The notes: generated by a model from the letters alone, not told the origin. A stretch of DNA of 64,000 nt from Sphingobacterium sp. ML3W (GCF_000747525.1 NZ_CP009278.1:3224001-3288000); one strand, 5' to 3'; shown: positions 1-9,356, numbered from the stretch's first letter. Program-made: numbers and translations.

Positions 1-43
1 ACTGGAAACGGTACCGAGGGTTCGAATCCCTCTTCTTCCTCCA
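1..43 (+). tRNA. tRNA-Ser, 3' part only
   Basis: The window opens inside a tRNA gene. The T arm is complete (stem 16-20 with 28-32, loop TTCGAAT), followed by a seven-base acceptor strand (33-39), a T discriminator and an encoded CCA at 41-43. The bases before the T arm (GGAAAC loop then GGTACC) look like the second half of a long variable arm, which only Ser, Leu and Tyr tRNAs have; Ser fits best. The anticodon lies outside the window, so the identity is an inference. Confidence 0.75.
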
Positions 44-50
44 AGACAAA

Positions 51-78
51 ACAAAGCCCGACAACAGTCGGGCTTTGT
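51..78 (+). terminator. Hairpin terminator after tRNA-Ser
   Basis: A perfect 12-bp stem (51-62 with 67-78) with the four-base loop AACA begins 8 bases after the tRNA CCA end. The stem contains GGGC/GCCC and ends in a short T-rich run. Its position makes it the terminator of the tRNA gene. Confidence 0.75.
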
Positions 79-103
79 CGTTTATAGTCATTACAATCTT
101 CCC

Positions 104-325
104 CTAATCATTGATCAACCGCTGCACTTCCTCAGCAGATTCAATAACATCAAACGATGTTGCACTGTGCGTGGAAGTAAGGATACAAAATATAGTGGTA
201 AGCATTCGACCCTGATAATCATTTTGAACAAAATGCACAATGTTTTCTGCTATAAAATAAATGGGTCTTTCTATTACATCATCACCCTTTTTAACCCTTT
301 GAGTTAGTTTAATTGATTTAGCCAT
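104..325 (-). CDS. Small hypothetical protein (73 aa)
   Basis: A 73-residue protein that starts with ATG (MAKSIKLTQRV) and ends in an acidic helix (ESAEEVQRLIND). The pattern is several short beta strands followed by a C-terminal helix with SAEEV. This resembles the small single-domain proteins of FlbD-like shape that are common in Bacteroidota, but the match is only structural impression. It stands alone, convergent with the tRNA-Ser terminator. No function can be given. The amino-acid composition is normal for a real protein, which is why it is listed. Confidence 0.55.
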   Translation of the reverse strand: MAKSIKLTQRVKKGDDVIERPIYFIAENIVHFVQNDYQGRMLTTIFCILTSTHSATSFDVIESAEEVQRLIND

Positions 326-518
326 ATCCTTGTCTTTTATATATTAAATATAATCAAATCCTATCTTGAATCCAATGGTTAATTTCAAGCTATGCTAACA
401 TTGATAGATTGAATTCCAGATGTTTTCAGCAACAGTGGTGAAATTATAGAGAATTTAATTTACCAGAAAAATACCCCATCAATTCATTAGCCTTATTAAA
501 TAGCATCATACCTAATAT

Positions 519-704
519 TTGAACAACATTTTAGACGACGTAATAGATTTTGACGATAAAATCAAGCAAGCGTTCAATAAGGAAGCTTTAAGCCTTAAAA
601 ACGCTTATTTGGATAAATTGAGATTAGATTCGAAAGTACACTACAGCATGCACACATTATCGTCAATACTTTATCATCGTCTTTTGATATCTAAACCTAA
701 GTAA
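519..704 (+). CDS. Possible small protein (61 aa), TTG start, doubtful
   Basis: An open frame of 61 codons with a TTG start lies in the 415-bp gap before the flavoprotein gene. The predicted peptide is charged and helical (DDVIDFDDKIKQAF) and not obviously a chance frame, but there is no ribosome binding site and I recognise no family. The rest of the gap (326-518) shows nothing I can name. Treat this as a weak candidate. Confidence 0.2.
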   Translation: MNNILDDVIDFDDKIKQAFNKEALSLKNAYLDKLRLDSKVHYSMHTLSSILYHRLLISKPK

Positions 705-740
705 GTAATTCCTTAGCATAAATGCTTATTTTTACACACA

Positions 741-1916
741 ATGAACGAAGATCCTATTATTATCATTGGAGCTGGTCCAGCGGGATTAATGGCAGCACAG
801 CAGTTGGCCACTAAAGGCTATCATGTACACATCTATGAAAAAAATAAAGCCGCTGCCAGAAAGTTTTTGGTCGCTGGGCATGGTGGTTTTAACCTCACAC
901 ATAACGAACCGATAGATACCTTCGTTGAAAAATATGATGCGCATGAGATACAATGTATCGTTCGTTCTTTTGACAACTGCGCAACGGTCGCATGGCTTTC
1001 TTCTATAGGAATATCTACATACGTGGGTAGTTCAGGAAAAATATTTCCTAAAAAAAACATCAAACCCATCCAAGTATTACAAGCATGGCTCGATCATCTC
1101 AAACATTTGGGAGTGTCCATACACTATGGACATCGTTTGATTGATTTTGATACAAAATCAATCACTTACAGCCACAATGACATCACAATACACCAAAATT
1201 ACCAAAAACTCATATTGGCTTTAGGGGGTGGATCATGGCAAAAAACAGGGTCAGATGCGGCATGGGTACCACTATTGGAGTCCAAAAACATCCGCATAAA
1301 TCCCCTTCAATCAGCCAATTCAGGATACAACACAAGAGATAACTGGAAAAGTTTAGAAGGACAGGTTTTAAAAAACATACAGGTTTCATTTAATGGTTCC
1401 AAAAAATTAGGAGAACTGGTATTTACCACATATGGTATTGAAGGAAGTCCGCTGTACTACTTGAATCGCTACACAAGACCTTTTGACTTTCCACTAGATA
1501 TCCAAATTGATTTAAAACCCAATATGGCAATAAATACTATTTTAAAACAACTTCAATCTGGTGGAAATGTTAGTTCGCTATTAAAAAATAACCTCAAACT
1601 ATCAACCACAGCAATAGCACTTTTAAAAAAATTGGATAAATCAACATTTACAGATCCACAAGCCTTAGCGCGTGCCATAAAAAGCTATTCCATCCCGGTT
1701 ACTGGACTTCGACCTATTGATGAGGTTATTTCTACTGCAGGTGGAATACCATTTACAGAACTAAACGAAAATCTTGCATTTCATCAATTTCAACAGGTAT
1801 ATTGTGCAGGTGAGATGATCGATTGGGAGGCTCCTACAGGTGGGTACTTGCTACAAGCTTGTTTTAGTACCGGAATGTGGGTAGCACAAGCAATTTGCAA
1901 TCAAGATCGCTCCTGA
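741..1916 (+). CDS. NAD(P)/FAD-dependent flavoprotein, RdsA/BaiN-like (HI0933/TIGR03862 type)
   Basis: A 391-residue flavoprotein. Residues 6-23 form the FAD Rossmann motif (IIIIGAGPAGLMAAQQLA), followed by the glycine-rich GHGGFNLTHN at 46-55 that is typical of the HI0933-like family. The C-terminal end closes the FAD site (CAGEMIDWEAPTGGY). The length and the motif order fit the TIGR03862 branch. Members are soluble oxidoreductases; the substrate of this branch is not established, so no reaction is claimed. ATG start at 741. It is transcribed alone, with an inverted repeat (2003-2046) behind it that also faces the convergent SGNH hydrolase gene. Confidence 0.85.
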   Translation: MNEDPIIIIGAGPAGLMAAQQLATKGYHVHIYEKNKAAARKFLVAGHGGFNLTHNEPIDTFVEKYDAHEIQCIVRSFDNCATVAWLSSIGISTYVGSSGKIFPKKNIKPIQVLQAWLDHLKHLGVSIHYGHRLIDFDTKSITYSHNDITIHQNYQKLILALGGGSWQKTGSDAAWVPLLESKNIRINPLQSANSGYNTRDNWKSLEGQVLKNIQVSFNGSKKLGELVFTTYGIEGSPLYYLNRYTRPFDFPLDIQIDLKPNMAINTILKQLQSGGNVSSLLKNNLKLSTTAIALLKKLDKSTFTDPQALARAIKSYSIPVTGLRPIDEVISTAGGIPFTELNENLAFHQFQQVYCAGEMIDWEAPTGGYLLQACFSTGMWVAQAICNQDRS

Positions 1917-2002
1917 CGAGCAAATTACAGCAATAGACCATGTTAAATGGATTTTCGATGAATTTCCGAGGAATTGAAATAATACACCATGAATAGTGCA
2001 AA

Positions 2003-2046
2003 AAGCTCCTAAGATTAGCTTATTGAAAAACTACGCTTAGGAGCTT
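2003..2046. terminator. Inverted repeat between convergent genes
   Basis: An 11-bp perfect stem (2003-2013 with 2036-2046) with a 22-base loop lies 86 bases after the flavoprotein stop codon. A-runs on one side and T-runs on the other would allow termination in both directions, although the loop is longer than in a typical intrinsic terminator. Confidence 0.45.
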
Positions 2047-2152
2047 AAATTTTGATGAGATAGTATCGGCTCTAACGATAGGCCACAGAACCAATTTTAC
2101 ATTGACCTCCGATTCAGATGCTATCAAATTCAGGAGACATTTCAAAACGCAA

Positions 2153-3244
2153 TTACCGCTTCACTATTTTATGAATTAATTTCTGGTAAGCATCGGCTAT
2201 TTTTTTCATCCCAATATCATTAGGGTGGGCATAATCAACAGTAGAATTAATGTCTAAACCAATATCCTTATTCGTCAATAAATACACCTGCTTATCTCCC
2301 GTTTTTTTTGTTCGGTTTACAAATGCACTTGCCACAGCACTACTCTTTTTATATTCTTCGTTTTTATCTAAATTAAAAATCGCATTGTTGAAGCCCGAGC
2401 TATGCTCTGTTATGATGATGGGTGTTACTGGATGCTTTTTCCTAATTTCAGAGACAGCATTGGCTAATAATGAGTCCAATTGCTCTGCAGTTCGATCATT
2501 CGTTAAGGCCAAATTAGGAATACAATCCAAAATAAAAACTGCTGCATCAACCTGATTAATATGATCAATAATAGGTTGCTCCAATCGCCCATTTCCTGAA
2601 AATGCAACGTTAATAACGGGGTTGGTAATTTCTCTGCCTAAGATATTGGTCCAAGCCAAACCGGGGCGCGTCGCACAAGCTCCTTGCGCGATTGATGTCC
2701 CATAAACCACGATAGGATTTCCTTTTCCTGCAACAAATTCAAACTGCTTATTGGCAGCAACTCCAATTTCTAGCCATTCAACGGTATTATACAAAGGCAG
2801 ATATAATCGGTAAGTGAAATTAGTATTCTCACCCAATGCCTTGTATTGATAGGTCACCGTATCTGCAAAATTATAGTTACCATAGGCCCAATTCCAAGCT
2901 CCCTTTTCATCCTGTGCATACAGATCTACACCGCTTACACCAGTAGTCGGCATATGCGGCATATTCATAGCTCCATTTACTTTATAGCGCACCGAAATGG
3001 CCTCTGCATCGGTCTGAAAGTCGATATACAATCCGGCACTATTGGTACCTAAGCTCCATACAGGAGATCGCACCTGACTTTTTAGATCCTCAGGCAAGCG
3101 GTAATAATTGGGCAACTCTGCTGAATGGACTCGTCCCTGGATTACCTTGCTCTCAAGTGGATTATTCCATTTGATAGTTTGTTGCGCAAAAGAGTTTACA
3201 GCAATAACAAGTCCCGCGAAAGTGAAAAATAAATTTAATTTCAT
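2153..3244 (-). CDS. Secreted SGNH/GDSL-type hydrolase with N-terminal GxDLY domain
   Basis: A 363-residue esterase-like protein. I place the start at the ATG whose first base is 3244, because it opens a clear signal peptide (MKLNLFFTFAGLVIAVNSFA); the frame stays open upstream but that part reads as random. The N-terminal half is a beta-sandwich carrying GVDLY at 105-109, the namesake of the GxDLY domain. The SGNH domain follows: YGTSIAQG (nucleophile Ser184), a block-III-like SGNG, and DYAHPNDIG near the C terminus with the catalytic Asp and His. Such proteins usually remove acyl groups from carbohydrates in the periplasm or outside. A -7-type box (TAGATTTG, 3262-3269 on the minus strand) lies 17 bases upstream of the start. 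Confidence 0.85.
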   Translation of the reverse strand: MKLNLFFTFAGLVIAVNSFAQQTIKWNNPLESKVIQGRVHSAELPNYYRLPEDLKSQVRSPVWSLGTNSAGLYIDFQTDAEAISVRYKVNGAMNMPHMPTTGVSGVDLYAQDEKGAWNWAYGNYNFADTVTYQYKALGENTNFTYRLYLPLYNTVEWLEIGVAANKQFEFVAGKGNPIVVYGTSIAQGACATRPGLAWTNILGREITNPVINVAFSGNGRLEQPIIDHINQVDAAVFILDCIPNLALTNDRTAEQLDSLLANAVSEIRKKHPVTPIIITEHSSGFNNAIFNLDKNEEYKKSSAVASAFVNRTKKTGDKQVYLLTNKDIGLDINSTVDYAHPNDIGMKKIADAYQKLIHKIVKR

Positions 3245-3400
3245 AAAGTTAGATTGAAACTCAAATCTAACAATAAAGGAGTTAACTCGGAATAAGTATT
3301 TTAAATTATTCGGAAGGTGTTCCCAACACCTAATAGTAATCCTTTCCAAAAGAATCAAAAAGGGAGAGCACGACACAGTATAAATAATTGATGAGTACAC

Positions 3401-3435
3401 AAAAAGGGTCATCACATGACATGATGACCCTTTTT
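3401..3435 (-). terminator. Terminator of recQ-kdsA
   Basis: A perfect 14-bp stem (3401-3414 with 3422-3435) with a seven-base loop lies 21 bases after the kdsA stop. The stem arms end in A5/T5 runs, so the minus-strand transcript has a U tract. Confidence 0.85.
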
Positions 3436-3455
3436 TATATCTTGATAAACGACTA

Positions 3456-4271
3456 TTAAAGAATAGCTTGTCTCACACGAACTAACTTCTCCATTAAATC
3501 TTCCAAATAATCCAAATGAAGCATATTAGCTCCGTCAGATTTCGCTTGTGCAGGGTTTGGATGTGTTTCAATGAATAAACCATCAGCTCCTACTGCAATG
3601 GCAGCCTTAGCAATTGTTTCAATTAACTCGGGTTTACCTCCTGTTACACCTGATGTTTGATTAGGCTGTTGTAACGAATGCGTACAATCCATGATTGTAG
3701 GTACTCCAAAACCTTTCATCTCAGGTATACCACGGAAATCAACAATTAGATCTTGATAGCCAAAAGTATTACCGCGATCTGTCAACAAAACATTCGTATT
3801 GCCAGATTCAATAACCTTATCTACAGCAAACTTCATCGAAGCTGCATTTAAAAACTGCCCCTTTTTAATGTTAACCACTTTACCTGTCTGCGCAGCAGCA
3901 ACAAGCAGTTCAGTTTGACGACATAAAAATGCTGGAATCTGCAAAACATCTACATAAGCTGCTGCTAAAGCTGCTTCGTGACTTTCATGGATATCCGTTA
4001 CCGTAGGAATTCCAAATGTTTTACCAACCTTCTCTAGAATACGTAATGCTTTCTCATCCCCTATACCCGTAAAAGAATCTACACGTGAACGATTAGCCTT
4101 ACGATAAGAGCCTTTAAATATATAAGGAATATTTAATCTATCTGTAATAGTTACGATTTTCTCGGCGATACGTAAAGCGATTTCCTCTCCCTCTATCGCA
4201 CATGGCCCTGCCATTAAAAAGAAATTCGTAGAATCTCCATTTTTAATTTGAGGTAGTACTGTATTTATCAT
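3456..4271 (-). CDS. kdsA: 3-deoxy-8-phosphooctulonate synthase (metal-dependent class)
   Basis: A 271-residue enzyme that condenses arabinose 5-phosphate with phosphoenolpyruvate to Kdo 8-phosphate, an early step of LPS core synthesis in the cytoplasm. Visible motifs: GPCAIEGEE (22-30), KANRSRVDSF, IPAFLCRQTELL, NIKKGQFL, CTHSLQQPN and FIETHPNPAQAKSDGAN. Cys24 in GPCAIE, with the His of THS, the Glu of FIETHP and the Asp of KSDG, matches the four metal ligands of the Aquifex enzyme; the metal-free E. coli type has Asn in place of the Cys. It follows recQ by 15 bp and is probably cotranscribed. kdsD, which makes its substrate, is on the other side of recQ. Confidence 0.97.
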   Translation of the reverse strand: MINTVLPQIKNGDSTNFFLMAGPCAIEGEEIALRIAEKIVTITDRLNIPYIFKGSYRKANRSRVDSFTGIGDEKALRILEKVGKTFGIPTVTDIHESHEAALAAAYVDVLQIPAFLCRQTELLVAAAQTGKVVNIKKGQFLNAASMKFAVDKVIESGNTNVLLTDRGNTFGYQDLIVDFRGIPEMKGFGVPTIMDCTHSLQQPNQTSGVTGGKPELIETIAKAAIAVGADGLFIETHPNPAQAKSDGANMLHLDYLEDLMEKLVRVRQAIL

Positions 4272-4286
4272 TTAATATATGCGTTT

Positions 4287-6476
4287 CTAATTCCCTAATT
4301 CAGACATAAACTTTATTCGCATCAATTGAATATCTTCATACGAATAATCATCTCCATCTAAATCTTTCAATGCTTCATCAATTGAATCTGAATCAGCCTG
4401 TTTAAAATAATCATACACTTCGTCCTGACGATCTTGATCGATCATCTCATCAACAAAATATCCGATATTAAGCTTAGTTCCAGCATTAACGATGGTCTCC
4501 ACTTCCTTCAGCAATTCTTCATAGCTGATTCCTTTTGCTGCAGCGATATCATCTAAACCTATTTTTCGATCAATATTTTGGATGATGGCAACTTTCAGCG
4601 CAGATTTATTTGCAGTTCCTTTAATCACAAGATCAACTGGACGATCGATATCATTTTCCTCTACATAGTCCTTGATCAACTCAACGAACTGCGCTCCGAA
4701 TTTGACTGCTTTACCATTCCCTACTCCTTGTATCTGTTTTAACTCATCCAGTGACACTGGATAATGTGTACACATCTCATCCAAGGATGGGTCTTGAAAA
4801 ATAACAAAAGGAGGTAAAGATTTAGATTTCGCAATTTTTTTACGAAGATCCTTTAACATCTTCAATAAAGCGGTATCAAGTGTTCCGGTTGAATGTCCTG
4901 AATCTTCAGATGAAGAATCATCAGAAAAATCCAAAGGACGATTCATGATAAATTTAATTGCATAAGGATTTTCCAAATAATGACGACCGATGTCAGTCAT
5001 CTTCAATAATCCATAATGATCGATATCCTTCGCAAGGAAATTACTGAGCACCGTTTGACGAACTAAAGATTCCCAATAGACAACTCCTTTTTCTTTACCT
5101 TTTCCAAAAAGTGGATGTTCATCATGCTTGTAAGCAGACACCGGTTGGTTATTTTGTCCGACCATCACATTGATAACATGTAGATCATCAAAATTTTCAC
5201 CTTGCTCCTTAATAAAGGAAAGAATATCTAAAATGGACTGTTCAGCGTCAAAGTAAGTCTTTTCCGTACGACAGTTATCACACATACTACTGCAACCTGC
5301 TTCATCAAAATTCTCACCAAAATAGTGTAAAATTTGTTTACGACGACAAACTGCTGATTCAGAATAATCGATTACTTCCTTCAGAATCTGAGTCCCTATT
5401 TCCCTTTCGGCAACAGGTTTATCCTTCATGAATTTTGTCAATTTCTCGACATCTTTCTCCGAATAAAAAGCCAGACAGATACCTTCTCCACCATCACGGC
5501 CAGCACGACCTGTCTCTTGATAATAGCCTTCCATTGATTTTGGAATATCGTGATGGATGACAAAACGTACATCCGGTTTATCGATACCCATACCAAATGC
5601 AATTGTTGCTACGATAACGTCTACATCTTCCATCAAGAACTTATCTTGTGTATCTGCACGCGTTTTCGCATCCAATCCGGCATGATAAGGGAGTGCTTTG
5701 ATTCCATTGATATTTAAAACCTCACTAATTTCCTCCACCTTCTTACGGCTTAAGCAATAAATGATACCGGTCTTACCAGCCTGGCCTTTAATAAAACGTA
5801 CAATTTCTTTGACCACATTTTTCTTCGGTCTTACTTCATAGAATAAATTCCCTCTATTAAAAGATGATTTAAAAAGCAGTGCATCATTCATTTGAAGATT
5901 CTTACGAATATCAGACTGCACCTTAGGGGTAGCAGTAGCCGTCAATGCAATAATGGGGATATTATCACCAATACCATTGATAACTTGACGAATCTTGCGG
6001 TATTCTGGACGGAAATCATGTCCCCATTCGGAGATACAATGTGCCTCATCGACAGCAACAAAAGAAACCGTAATCTGCTTCAGAAACTCGACATTCTCTA
6101 ATTTAGAAAGTGATTCTGGAGCAACATACAGTAATTTTGTTTTCCCTGCCGTAACATCCTGTTTAACACGCATGATGTCACCTTTATTCAGTGAAGAATT
6201 CAAAAAGTGAGCAATACTATCCTCTCCGCCAAATGCGCGAAGCTGATCAACTTGGTTTTTCATCAAGGCAATTAATGGTGAAATGACAATCGCTGTCCCT
6301 TCACTCATCAATGCCGGTAACTGATAGCAAATGGATTTTCCACCACCAGTAGGCATTATGACAAATGTGTCTTTTCTCTGTAGCACATTTGTTATGATTG
6401 CTTCTTGATCCCCTTTAAAAGTATCAAAACCAAAAAAATCTTGTAAATTGTCGAAAAGTGATTTTTCTATTTCCAT
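4287..6476 (-). CDS. recQ: ATP-dependent DNA helicase RecQ
   Basis: A 729-residue 3'-5' helicase of the RecQ family, acting in recombination and replication-fork repair. The Walker A motif is MPTGGGKSICYQ (41-52) and the DEAH box is at 143-146, inside VDEAHCISEWGHDFRPEYR, the aromatic-rich loop diagnostic for RecQ. The QETGRAGRDG motif VI follows. The RQC zinc site has C-RRKQILHYFGE then C-SSMCDNC. A winged-helix part and an HRDC domain (YPVSLDELKQIQGVGNGKA) complete the protein, with a longer acidic tail than E. coli RecQ. ATG start at 6476; a TATTTTTG -7 box (6488-6495, minus) lies 11 bases before it, so the leader must be very short. Confidence 0.97.
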   Translation of the reverse strand: MEIEKSLFDNLQDFFGFDTFKGDQEAIITNVLQRKDTFVIMPTGGGKSICYQLPALMSEGTAIVISPLIALMKNQVDQLRAFGGEDSIAHFLNSSLNKGDIMRVKQDVTAGKTKLLYVAPESLSKLENVEFLKQITVSFVAVDEAHCISEWGHDFRPEYRKIRQVINGIGDNIPIIALTATATPKVQSDIRKNLQMNDALLFKSSFNRGNLFYEVRPKKNVVKEIVRFIKGQAGKTGIIYCLSRKKVEEISEVLNINGIKALPYHAGLDAKTRADTQDKFLMEDVDVIVATIAFGMGIDKPDVRFVIHHDIPKSMEGYYQETGRAGRDGGEGICLAFYSEKDVEKLTKFMKDKPVAEREIGTQILKEVIDYSESAVCRRKQILHYFGENFDEAGCSSMCDNCRTEKTYFDAEQSILDILSFIKEQGENFDDLHVINVMVGQNNQPVSAYKHDEHPLFGKGKEKGVVYWESLVRQTVLSNFLAKDIDHYGLLKMTDIGRHYLENPYAIKFIMNRPLDFSDDSSSEDSGHSTGTLDTALLKMLKDLRKKIAKSKSLPPFVIFQDPSLDEMCTHYPVSLDELKQIQGVGNGKAVKFGAQFVELIKDYVEENDIDRPVDLVIKGTANKSALKVAIIQNIDRKIGLDDIAAAKGISYEELLKEVETIVNAGTKLNIGYFVDEMIDQDRQDEVYDYFKQADSDSIDEALKDLDGDDYSYEDIQLMRIKFMSELGN

Positions 6477-6487
6477 CGAGCCTCGGG

Positions 6488-6495
6488 CAAAAATA
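6488..6495 (-). promoter_or_regulatory. -7 box of recQ
   Basis: TATTTTTG on the minus strand is an exact match to the Bacteroidota -7 consensus TAnnTTTG. It is 11 bases from the recQ start codon. I see no clear -33 TTG at the right distance. Confidence 0.45.
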
Positions 6496-6531
6496 AGATA
6501 GATAAATGACCAAAAAATCTGTAAAATAACC

Positions 6532-6539
6532 TATTTTTG
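6532..6539 (+). promoter_or_regulatory. -7 box of kdsD
   Basis: TATTTTTG on the plus strand matches TAnnTTTG and lies 36 bases before the proposed GTG start of kdsD. With the recQ box at 6488-6495 it makes a divergent promoter pair within 100 bp. Confidence 0.45.
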
Positions 6540-6575
6540 TATTCATTCTTTAATATAAAAGTAGATATTTTTTTT

Positions 6576-7541
6576 GTGAAAAGCAACATCGATATAAAAA
6601 ATATAGCTATTCAAGCTATACAAGAAGAAGCTAAAGCGGTAGCAGATTTAGCACAACGGATTGATGACGACTTTGTTAACGTGGTTAAACACGTAATAAA
6701 CTTACAAGGACGTGTCATTGTTACGGGTATTGGAAAAAGTGCGATTATCGCACAAAAGATTGTCGCAACAATGAATTCCACTGGTACACCATCCATTTTC
6801 ATGCACGCAGCAGATGCCATTCATGGTGATTTAGGGATTATCCAAAAGCAGGATTTAATCATCGCAATTTCAAAAAGCGGTACAACTCCTGAAATAAAAG
6901 TCTTGGTACCTTTCTTAAAACAAACCGGCAATACTTTGGTTGCATTGGTTGGTAATATCAATTCTTATTTAGCCGATCAGGCCGATTACGTCTTGGACAC
7001 CACCGTTGAAAAAGAAGCCTGCCCGAACAACCTCGCTCCTACTTCCAGTACCACTGCACAATTGGCCATGGGCGATGCCCTAGCTGTATGTCTTCAGGAA
7101 TGTCGTGATTTTTCAGATAAAGATTTTGCTAAATACCACCCTGGAGGTGCGTTAGGTAAAAAGCTATATCTGAAAGTTGCCGATCTGTCAGATCAAAATG
7201 AAAAACCGAAAACACAAAGCAATGCCAACATAAGATCTGTCATCTTGACCATCACACAAAGCCGACTGGGTGCTGTTGCTGTTTTGGAACAGGAGAATAT
7301 AATTGGTATCATAACCGATGGTGACATCCGTCGTATGCTCGAGAATCATGAAGACCTAACAGGACTTACTGCTGCCGATATCATGGGTGCAAATCCAAAG
7401 ACAATCGATAAATCAGAATTAGCTGTAAATGCTTTACATATGATGCGTCAGAATAACATCTCACAACTTATTGTTATGGACGCAAACAAATATGAAGGTA
7501 TCATCCATATTCAAGATTTATTGAAAGAGGGTATTATTTAA
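6576..7541 (+). CDS. kdsD: Arabinose-5-phosphate isomerase (KpsF/GutQ family)
   Basis: A 321-residue enzyme that converts ribulose 5-phosphate to arabinose 5-phosphate, the substrate of kdsA. The N-terminal half is a SIS sugar-phosphate domain (VIVTGIGKSAIIAQK, then AISKSGTTPEIK, then LAPTSSTTAQLAMGDALAV); two CBS domains occupy the C-terminal third (GVVAVLEQENIIGIITDGDIRR-like region and NNISQLIVMD). The GTG at 6576 is preferred: a TTG at 6537 overlaps the -7 box, so it is unlikely to be within the transcript. It is divergent from recQ-kdsA. The KpsF, GutQ and KdsD paralogues cannot be separated by eye, but as the only copy here, next to kdsA, it is most simply KdsD. Confidence 0.92.
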   Translation: MKSNIDIKNIAIQAIQEEAKAVADLAQRIDDDFVNVVKHVINLQGRVIVTGIGKSAIIAQKIVATMNSTGTPSIFMHAADAIHGDLGIIQKQDLIIAISKSGTTPEIKVLVPFLKQTGNTLVALVGNINSYLADQADYVLDTTVEKEACPNNLAPTSSTTAQLAMGDALAVCLQECRDFSDKDFAKYHPGGALGKKLYLKVADLSDQNEKPKTQSNANIRSVILTITQSRLGAVAVLEQENIIGIITDGDIRRMLENHEDLTGLTAADIMGANPKTIDKSELAVNALHMMRQNNISQLIVMDANKYEGIIHIQDLLKEGII

Positions 7542-7666
7542 CGACTGTTAATGTAATATTATTGTTATTAGCCTCTTTTCTAAAGCAAATGAAAGTTCAA
7601 ATATCTACTTTGGTACATAGTTTGACAATCAAAAAGAAACAGTAAAAAATAAAAGAAGAAGAAGAT

Positions 7667-8041
7667 ATGAAAAAATTTATAGCCGTATTAGCTGTTATTG
7701 TCGCATTTGTAGGGTTCACTGCAATGCAAACGAGTCAAAGCGAATTTAAATTTGAAAAGGAAACGCATGATTTTGGAAAGATTGCTCAAGGAACTCCAGT
7801 TTCATATAGTTTCAAATTTTCAAATGCAGGAAGTCAGCCTATTATTATTTCTGATGTAAAACCTTCATGTGGTTGTTCCGTCGCTGAATTTACAAAAACG
7901 CCTATCAAACCAGGTGAAGCAGGAACCATTAAAGTGACATATAATGCCGCATCAAAAGCTCCTTTTACCAAAAGCTTTACAGTAACATCAAATACAAAAA
8001 CACCTGTAAAAACATTATACATTAAAGGAATTGTAGAATAA
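7667..8041 (+). CDS. DUF1573 domain protein, exported (124 aa)
   Basis: A small secreted protein. Residues 1-20 form a signal peptide (MKKFIAVLAVIVAFVGFTAM). The rest is one DUF1573 immunoglobulin-like domain: FEKETHDFGKIAQG, then SCGCSVAEF, then PGEAGTIKVTYNA. The CGC pair is conserved in the family. The function is not known; a related lipoprotein is at 57461-57928. It has its own terminator. The AAGAAGAAG run before the ATG is a weak purine-rich ribosome binding site. Confidence 0.85.
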   Translation: MKKFIAVLAVIVAFVGFTAMQTSQSEFKFEKETHDFGKIAQGTPVSYSFKFSNAGSQPIIISDVKPSCGCSVAEFTKTPIKPGEAGTIKVTYNAASKAPFTKSFTVTSNTKTPVKTLYIKGIVE

Positions 8042-8064
8042 ACCTTTAACATAACATTGTACTC

Positions 8065-8096
8065 AAAAGCCACTTTTACAAAAGTGGCTTTTTTTG
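8065..8096 (+). terminator. Terminator after DUF1573 gene
   Basis: A 12-bp perfect stem (8065-8076 with 8081-8092), loop TACA, followed by a T run. It begins 24 bases after the stop codon. Confidence 0.85.
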
Positions 8097-8108
8097 GTTT
8101 TTATTCAT

Positions 8109-8116
8109 TAAATTTG
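8109..8116 (+). promoter_or_regulatory. -7 box before aminotransferase gene
   Basis: TAAATTTG matches TAnnTTTG and lies 22 bases before the ATG at 8139. The nearest upstream TTG is too close to be the -33 element, so only the -7 part is supported. Confidence 0.35.
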
Positions 8117-8138
8117 TTTCGCTAATTCATATAAAATA

Positions 8139-9338
8139 ATGCCATCAATATCAAGAAAAGGGTACAATATGCCCGCATCCCCAATTAGGAAATTAACACC
8201 ATTTGCTGATCAAGCGAAGAAAGAGGGAAAAAAAATATATCATTTGAATATCGGACAGCCTGACATTGAAACACCGGAGGTCATGCTTAATGCATTAAAG
8301 AACATTGATTTCAAAGTGTGGGCATATACGGCATCGGAAGGAACAGAATCCTACCGAAATAAACTCACAACCTACTACAACAAATTGAACTATAATATCG
8401 AACCAACTGATATTTTAGTGACAAATGGGGGATCTGAAGCTATTCTAATTGCGATGCAAGCTTGTCTTAACCCTGGTGAAGAAGTGATTATCCCCGAACC
8501 GTTCTATGCCAACTATAATGGTTTCGCTTGTTCGGCTGATATCGTTGTAAAGCCCATCATGTCCTATATCGATAGTGGTTTTGCTTTACCTTCAATCGCA
8601 GAGTTTGAAAAGGTCATCACTGAAAAGACCAAAGCTATAGCGATCTGTAACCCAAATAACCCAACGGGCTATTTATATTCAAAAGAAGAGCTAGAAGCCT
8701 TACGCGAACTATGCTTGAAATACGACCTGTACCTATTCTCTGATGAGGCCTACCGTGAGTTCTGCTATGATGGTCGTGAATTCATTTCTCCTATGCACAT
8801 GGAAGGCTTAGAACAACATGTGGTAGTCTTTGATACCGTATCAAAGCGCTACTCCGCTTGTGGTGCTAGAATCGGGTGCATGATCACCAAAAATAAAGAA
8901 TTGTATCAAGTAGCACTTAAGTTTGCTCAGGCACGCTTGAGTCCCTCTTTAGAGGGGCAAATTGCTGCTGAAGCTGCTGTTGATACACCCGACAGCTATT
9001 TTGAGGCTGTCTCTAAAGAGTACACTGCTCGTCGTGACACGCTAGTTAATGGTTTAAATAAGATTGAAGGTGCATTTTCACCAAATCCAGGTGGTGCATT
9101 TTATGTCGTTGCGAAACTACCAATTGATAACGCAGATAGATTTTGTCAGTGGATGCTTGAAGAATTTTCGTATGAAAATGAAACCGTGATGATGGCTCCC
9201 GCAACAGGCTTCTATAGTACGCCTGGTGCAGGAAACAACGAAGTACGCTTAGCTTATGTTTTGAAGCAAGCCGACCTCCAAAAAGCACTGATCTGTTTAG
9301 AAAAAGGGTTACAGGAATACCCAGGTCGTACACAGTAA
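8139..9338 (+). CDS. PLP-dependent aminotransferase, class I/II (aspartate aminotransferase-like)
   Basis: A 399-residue cytoplasmic aminotransferase of fold type I. Landmarks: NIGQPDIETPE near the N terminus, TNGGSEAILIAMQ, CNPNNPTGYLYS (the Asn that contacts PLP), SDEAYREFCYDG and DTVSKRYSACGARIG with Lys236 as the PLP Schiff-base lysine. This motif set fits the aspartate/aromatic aminotransferase branch. The amino-acid substrate cannot be read from the sequence, so no symbol is given. It is transcribed alone, between two clear terminators. Confidence 0.9.
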   Translation: MPSISRKGYNMPASPIRKLTPFADQAKKEGKKIYHLNIGQPDIETPEVMLNALKNIDFKVWAYTASEGTESYRNKLTTYYNKLNYNIEPTDILVTNGGSEAILIAMQACLNPGEEVIIPEPFYANYNGFACSADIVVKPIMSYIDSGFALPSIAEFEKVITEKTKAIAICNPNNPTGYLYSKEELEALRELCLKYDLYLFSDEAYREFCYDGREFISPMHMEGLEQHVVVFDTVSKRYSACGARIGCMITKNKELYQVALKFAQARLSPSLEGQIAAEAAVDTPDSYFEAVSKEYTARRDTLVNGLNKIEGAFSPNPGGAFYVVAKLPIDNADRFCQWMLEEFSYENETVMMAPATGFYSTPGAGNNEVRLAYVLKQADLQKALICLEKGLQEYPGRTQ

Positions 9339-9356
9339 TTACTAAAAAATAGTTAT